Assembly (NCBI GenBank): GCA_933207985.1
Contig: OW240918.1
Location: forward strand, 21,055,602-21,119,601
Length of the DNA: 64,000 nucleotides
Direction of reading: 5' to 3'
From: Pelobates cultripes
Lineage: Eukaryota > Chordata > Amphibia > Anura > Pelobatidae
Shown: in pieces, positions 59,078-64,000 of the stretch
Layout: every line of letters begins with the position of its first letter
Position numbering within the stretch: the stretch's first letter is position 1
The notes under the pieces: generated by a model
Told to the model about the DNA's origin: nothing
What the model saw: only the letters and a program-made list of their open reading frames with translations
The model's database searches: none
Program-made: the position numbers and the translations under genes

Positions 59078-60545
59078 CAGAATCTCACAAAAGTGAGTAC
59101 ACCCCTCACATTTCAACACTTTAGAAATGACACACTACTACAATGTAAAGTAGTAAATGTACAGCCTGTATAACTGTAAATTTGCTGTCCCCTCAAAATA
59201 ACTCAACAAACAGCCAATAATGTCTAAACCGTTGGCAACAAAAGTGAGTACACCCCTTAGTGGACATGTCCAAATTAAACCCAATTAGCCATTTTCCTTC
59301 CCCGGTGTCATGCGACTCATTAGTGTTACAGGTCTCAGGTGTGAATGGGGAGCAGGTGTGTTAAATTTGGTGTTATCACTCTTACACTCTCTCATACAGG
59401 TCACTGGAAGTTCAACATGGCACTTCATGGCAAAGAACTCTCTGAAGATCTGAAAAAAAGAATTGTTGCTCTACATAAAGATGGCCTAGGCTATAAGAAG
59501 ATTGCCAAGACCCTAAAACTGAGTGGAGCACGGTGGGCAAGACCATACAGTGGTTTCACAGGACAGGTTCCACTCAGAACAGGCCGTTTCATGGTCGACC
59601 AAAGAAGTTGAGTGCACATGCTCAGCATCATATCCATAGGTTGTCTTTGGGAAATAGATGTATGAGTGCTGCCAGCATTGCTACTGAGGTTGAAGGAGTG
59701 AGGGGTCAGCCTGTCAGTGCTCAGACCATATGCCGCATACTGCATCAAATTGGTCTGCATGGCTGTCGTCCCAGAAGACCAAGATAAACGTATTTGGTTC
59801 AGATGGTGTCAAGCGTGTGTGGCGGCAACCAGGTGAGGAGTACCTACTGTCAAGCATGATGGTGGGAGTGTCATGGTCTGGGTCTGCATGAGTGCTGCAG
59901 GCACGGGGGAGCTACAGTTCATTGAGGGAACCATTAATGCCAACATGTACTGTGACATATTGAAGCAGAGCATGATTCCTTCCCTTCGGAGACTTGGCCG
60001 CAGGGCAGTATTTCAACACACCTCCTAGATGACCACTGCCTTGCTAAAGAAGCTGAAGTTAAAGGTGATGCACTGGCCAAGCATGTCCACAGACCTAAAC
60101 CCTACTGAGCATCTCTGGGGCATCCTCAAACAGAAGGTGGGGAAGCGCAAGGTCTCTAACATCCACCAGCTCTGTGATGTTGTCATGGAGGAGTGGAGGA
60201 GGACTCCAGTGGCAACCTGTGAAGTTCCAGTGAACTACATGCCCATGATGGTTAAGGCAGTGCTGGGAAACAATGGTGGCCACACAAAATATTAACACTT
60301 TGGGTCCAATTTGAAGATTTCCACTTAGGGGTGTACTCACTTTTGTTGTCAATGGTTTAGACATTAATGGCTATGTCTTGAGTGTTGAGTTATTTTGAGG
60401 GGACAGCAAATTTACAGTTATACAGGCTATACACTTACTATTTTAGATTGAAGCAGTGTGTCATTTCTTCAGTGTTGTCACATGAAAAGATATAAGAAAA
60501 TATTTGCAAAAATGTGAGGGGTGTAGTCACATTTGTGAGATACTG
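59078..60545 (+). mobile_element. Tc1-like transposon, 1,468 bp, ends intact, gene internally deleted
   Basis: Left end CAGAATCTCACAAAAGTGAG and inverted right end CAGTATCTCACAAATGTGAC sit between TA dinucleotides (59076-59077 and 60546-60547). An inner repeat, CAACAAAAGTGAGTACACCC (59236-59255), is mirrored near 60326-60348, again an IR/DR layout. It carries one transposase gene on the plus strand, beginning at 59417, damaged by several deletions. Confidence 0.88.
59417..60295 (+). pseudogene. Tc1-like transposase pseudogene lacking both catalytic aspartates
   Basis: The start MALHGKELSEDLKKRIVALH and GYKKIAKTLKLS form the first helix-turn-helix. After a frame change near 59525 the second one follows (TIQWFHRTGSTQNRPFHGRP...IATEVEGVRGQPVS). 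At about 59780 the sequence jumps from CRPRRP to TKINVFGSDGVK, removing the W-S-D block with the first catalytic D. A second gap after GEEY (near 59842) shifts the frame into TVKHDGGSVMVWVCMSAAG. A third, about 18 bp at 60020, removes the DNDPKH block with the second D, leaving FQH next to TS and a stop. Only the last catalytic residue is left, E in DLNPTEHLWG (60107-60109). The gene ends at 60295. Non-functional. Confidence 0.85.
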
Positions 60546-60596
60546 TATATATATATATATATATATATATATGCTATCTATATATATGTGTGTGTA
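60546..60596. repeat. (TA)n / (TG)n microsatellite
   Basis: TA repeats (60546-60572), a short unique piece, then TATATATATGTGTGTGT. It is the other half of the array interrupted by the Tc1 element. Confidence 0.9.
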
Positions 60597-60939
60597 ATGA
60601 AAAATTTGTGATTTTTTTTAATTTTATATTTTTTCTTTCTTTCTGCAAACCCTCCCCTTCTAATCTTCTAACCCCATCCAGACTTTCTGTGGTTGTCCAA
60701 TCACAGACTTTCCAACACAGCTCAATGAGAAGTGTTTTTACGGCAGGTACTCTTGACAATTTCTGCCTCTTGAGATTACCTCCACTGAGCTAACCAAACC
60801 AGGAAGTAAAATCAGCAGTTGTCTGACTGACAGCCAGGGGTTGTCACAAAGTTAAATTATAAAAGTGCCAATTTATGTTGAAATCTGTACTTTTTGTAAA
60901 ATGAAAAAGTGGACACACTCTTCACACCTAAAGCTATAC

Positions 60940-61065
60940 CTTTACGTGAGAATTCAAAGTGAATGTCAAATTTCAGCCTAGAGTAGCTGAAATACATTTT
61001 TTCCAATTTAGCTATTTACCCTTTAAATTTGAAATTCTCACTTTAGTAAATGACCCTGGATGTTT
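60940..61065. mobile_element. Palindromic MITE-like repeat (GTGAGAATTC...GAAATTCTCAC)
   Basis: Left part GTGAGAATTCAAAGTGAATG, right part GAAATTCTCACTTTAGTAAA followed by TGACCC. The ends are imperfect inverted repeats. The same family is seen at 20888-21065 and 33575-33810. Target duplication not defined. Confidence 0.5.
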
Positions 61066-63044
61066 CTATATATTTTAGCTTTATTTACGTATCTGTATAT
61101 AAGATGTTGATCTTATTGTGAAAAGTCATAAAGTAGGCATGAAGTTGCAAGGTATCTTCTACCATGAAGCAAAGCTCACAGAGCGGTATAAATGCAGATA
61201 TTGGACCCAAATGTTACATGATTATCTGCAATGGTAACTTGGGCCTTATCAGCTACCATCTGATGTCTAGCGTCACCATATGACGCTGTGATGTTCCTAA
61301 CCCACCTACTGCAAGTCAGAGACTCTTAATTTGCATGGTATGAGCAGGTATTGTGTGCTAGCAACACACAAGTATTTGGATGGCTGAATGATAAAGTGAT
61401 TCTTTCCCAAATTTAAGATGAAGTGGTTATAGTGTGGTTAACATTAAGATGGAGTGGTTATGGTGTGTGTATTTATCTTTTAAGGTTAACTTGTAGGGAC
61501 AGCTTCCTAGTTTCATTTTTGCAAAACAGCTCTGTAGTAATGATGGTGTCTAGACTGTACCTTTAAGTCATCCATTCATCCAGAGAGATTTAAGTATTAA
61601 TTAAATCAATAATTTTAACTGGAGTCTAAAAGTTGAATAAAGATAGTACACTGATATCACACCATGGACAATACAAATTAAATGCCTCTGTCAAGAGGAT
61701 TTAACAGCATTTAATTAAATACGGAATATTTTGCTACACTGAATGCAACTTGTATTGTGACATATTCCAAATATTGACATGTTTGTCAGCGTAATAATAG
61801 CTATTATTGCAGGATTCTATTCTTAGTCGTCTATATCATAAATGAGTTCCTTCAACAATAATGCTAATTACCTGGTATTTAGGAAAAAACCTACATAGGG
61901 TTTTGACGTAAGTTTCAATTCAGAGCTTGTTTATTTCTTATGTAAGTGGATGAATGGCATCAGACATGATTATTGATGATGATATATCTCTGTGCTATTT
62001 TGATATGATTAGACAGAGCATGGAAACTATCTAGCCCTTCTGAAATTCCAGATTATATTGTTTAAAAGTCTATGAATCCAGTTATATGTAAGATATATGA
62101 AGAGTAACAGACAGGGTGATTAACCTCTTAAAGACCAATAGGTCATGCTGTCAGTGTCATCACAAAAGGGGCCCCTAACTCAATGTTAGTATGTGCTATC
62201 GTATTTATTTACCAGGTGTGGGTTTAAACACAGTCATTGAGTCATTGTCATTGTTGAGAGGGGTGTTCGTTTTGATATAGTATCTTTTAAAGCTGGCTTA
62301 TGATGGAATTATTTTATCATTGGCTGGAGTTAACATGGAAACTAGACTTGCTTATGAAAAAAAAAAAAAAAAGATGGTTCCTCTGAATTGATTAAGTTTA
62401 GATTTCCAAAAATTTTTAGTTCTAAAGAATCTTAGTTCAAAAATTTCGGTTCAGTTAAAAAAATCTGATTGATACAAATCTTGCAGGGGATTCCCTAAAA
62501 TGAAAGAGAAAAAAAGTGCCTATATCCCTTTAATAGAAAAAAAAAAACCTGTCAAATTGTAAATGAGTGATGCAGCCACCACAAACCTAATTCTAAAAGC
62601 CGAATGAACTGAATCGGCTCAATTTGGTTTAGAATTGGGAAATTTGAAAAGGCGCTGAATCGGCGAGTTTCGATTCAGACTGAACTCCAATTAATAGGAA
62701 TTGTCTAGCAGACAACAGTACCACAATGATCACTTGGCACAGGCCAAGATTATATGCTTCATTTGAAACTACAATATAGACAAGAGAAATATCACATAGA
62801 TGTATCATACATTCTGTTATTCCATAAATTTGTGCAACATTTACTGTACATCAAATAGCAATAAGGGTTATTCACTAAGGTCAAAATTTGGCGAATTAGC
62901 AGATATCTACTGTATTCTCACATTGACTAGATACGTCAGCTTCAGATGCGTATGTTCAGTATTCTAGGATGCTAAGGTAATCTGAATTACTCTTTTAACT
63001 TAGGGAGACCCTAAGCAAATGCACTGAAGCAAAAACATGTATGT
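61066..63044. other. No gene seen
   Basis: About 2 kb of AT-rich DNA. Near 62400-62700 repeated TTCGGTTCAG/CTGAATCGG-type words suggest another degraded dispersed repeat. No coding-like frame. Confidence 0.45.
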
Positions 63045-63052
63045 ATCATGAG

Positions 63053-64000
63053 CAGTGATGTCGCGAACACAAAATTTTCGGTTCGCGAATGGCGAACGCG
63101 AACTTCCGCAAATGTTCGCGAACCGGCGAACCGGGCGAACTGCCATAGACTTCAATGGGCAGGCGAATTTTAAAACACACAGGGACTCTTTCTGGCCACA
63201 ATAGTGATGGAAAAGTTGTTTCAAGGGGACTAACACCTGGACTGTGGCATGCCGGAGGGGGATCCATGGCGAAACTCCCATGGAAAATTACACAGTTGAT
63301 GCAGAGTCTGGTCTTAATCCATAAAGGGCATAAATCACCTAACATTCCTAAATCACAATGGATATGGATTGACACCTGACATATGACATATTGACACCTT
63401 GACATATGGATTGACACCTGTCCTCAGAGACCCTGATACACACTGACACAGAGCAGAATAGGGACTGTTCCCACTACATAGGGTCACTTGGCAGATATGG
63501 ATTGACACCTATCCTAAGGATCCCTGATAAACACTGACACAGAGCAGAATAGGGACTGTTCCCCCTACATAGGGTCACTTGGCAGGTATGGATTGACACC
63601 TATCCTAAGGATCCCTGATACACACTGACACAGAGCAGAATAGGGACTGTTCCCCCTACATAGGGTCACTTGGCAGATATGGATTGACACCTATCCTAAG
63701 GATCCCTGATAAACACTGACACAGAGCAGAATAGGGACTGTTCCCCCTACATAGGGTCACTTGGCAGATATGGATTGACACCTATCCTCAGGATCCCTGA
63801 TACACACTGACACAGAGCAGAATAGGGACTGTTCCCCCTACATAGGGTCACTTGGCAGATATGGATTGACACCTATCCTAAGGATCCCTGATACACACTG
63901 ACACAGAGCAGAATAGGGACTGTTCCCCCTACATAGGGTCACTTGGCAGATATGGATTGACACCTGTCCTCAGGATCCCTGATACACACTGACACAGAGC
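63053..64000. mobile_element. Start of a hAT-like element containing a 91-bp satellite (continues past window)
   Basis: Begins CAGTGATGTCGCGAACAC, similar in form to the TAGTGATGTCCCAAACGG end of the 402-bp hAT at 16743. It then has a GC-richer stretch full of TTCGCGAA-type words (63075-63140) and a unique part to about 63360, followed by the 91-bp satellite. The right end is outside the window. If the left limit is correct, the target duplication should be ATCATGAG (63045-63052). Confidence 0.5.
63360..64000. repeat. 91-bp satellite array
   Basis: GGATTGACACCT recurs at 63408, 63499, 63590, 63681, 63772, 63863 and 63954, exactly 91 bp apart each time. The units are nearly identical (GATCCCTGATA, CACTGACACAGAGCAG, GGGACTGTTCCCCCTACATA, GGGTCACTTGGCAG). 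The first unit is more diverged and is preceded by broken pieces of the GGATTGACACC motif. The array is still running at the window end. Confidence 0.95.

Noticed and set aside
1..64000. A CRISPR array or a prokaryotic-type operon or defence system
   Set aside because: The 91-bp and 24-bp arrays have no unique spacers between repeats, and the window has eukaryotic transposons, microsatellites and no dense gene packing.

Overview
This window looks like nuclear DNA from a vertebrate, most likely a frog. It is AT-rich and repeat-dense, with no operons and no intact host gene that I can support. It carries three Tc1/mariner-type elements with TA target duplications, an L1-type retroelement, and many short non-autonomous elements. 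These include TTAA-flanked MITEs with CCCCTTAAGGAC ends and elements rich in TTCGCGAAC-type motifs, both of which I associate with anuran genomes. That assignment is inference; no marker gene is present.

Layout. At 1-5 kb there is a non-autonomous hAT element (1783-3303) whose interior is almost entirely a 24-bp-based minisatellite. At 5-14 kb there is an antisense L1 ORF2 fragment, an unrecognised decayed coding stretch, TTAA-type MITEs and SINE-like repeats. At 14-27 kb there is a 402-bp foldback hAT element (16743-17144), piggyBac-type and hAT-type MITEs, and long stretches without genes. At 27-40 kb there is a second hAT carrying an inverted microsatellite (27213-27741), a decayed protein-coding remnant (28.7-29.2 kb, minus), nested MITEs, a deleted mariner remnant, an L1 ORF1 remnant and an LTR-like piece. 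At 40-42 kb there is a nearly intact DD37E Tc1-like transposon with perfect terminal and internal inverted repeats. At 44-49 kb there are microsatellites, a degenerate array and TTAA MITEs. At 49.9-51.9 kb there is an ORF1-only 'half-L1' with its own target-site duplication. At 52-61 kb there are two dead DD34E-type Tc1 elements and a diverged local duplication. From 63,053 to the end there is the start of another hAT-like element containing a regular 91-bp satellite that runs off the window.

Nothing here works as a pathway. The recurring theme is non-autonomous DNA transposons of hAT type (8-bp target duplication, CAG/TAG...CTG/CTA ends) that enclose tandem or inverted simple-sequence arrays. 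The other notable points are the half-L1, the IR/DR-type DD37E transposon, and three short coding-like stretches on the minus strand that I could not identify. I ran no database search; all family assignments rest on motifs, ends and target duplications read by eye.
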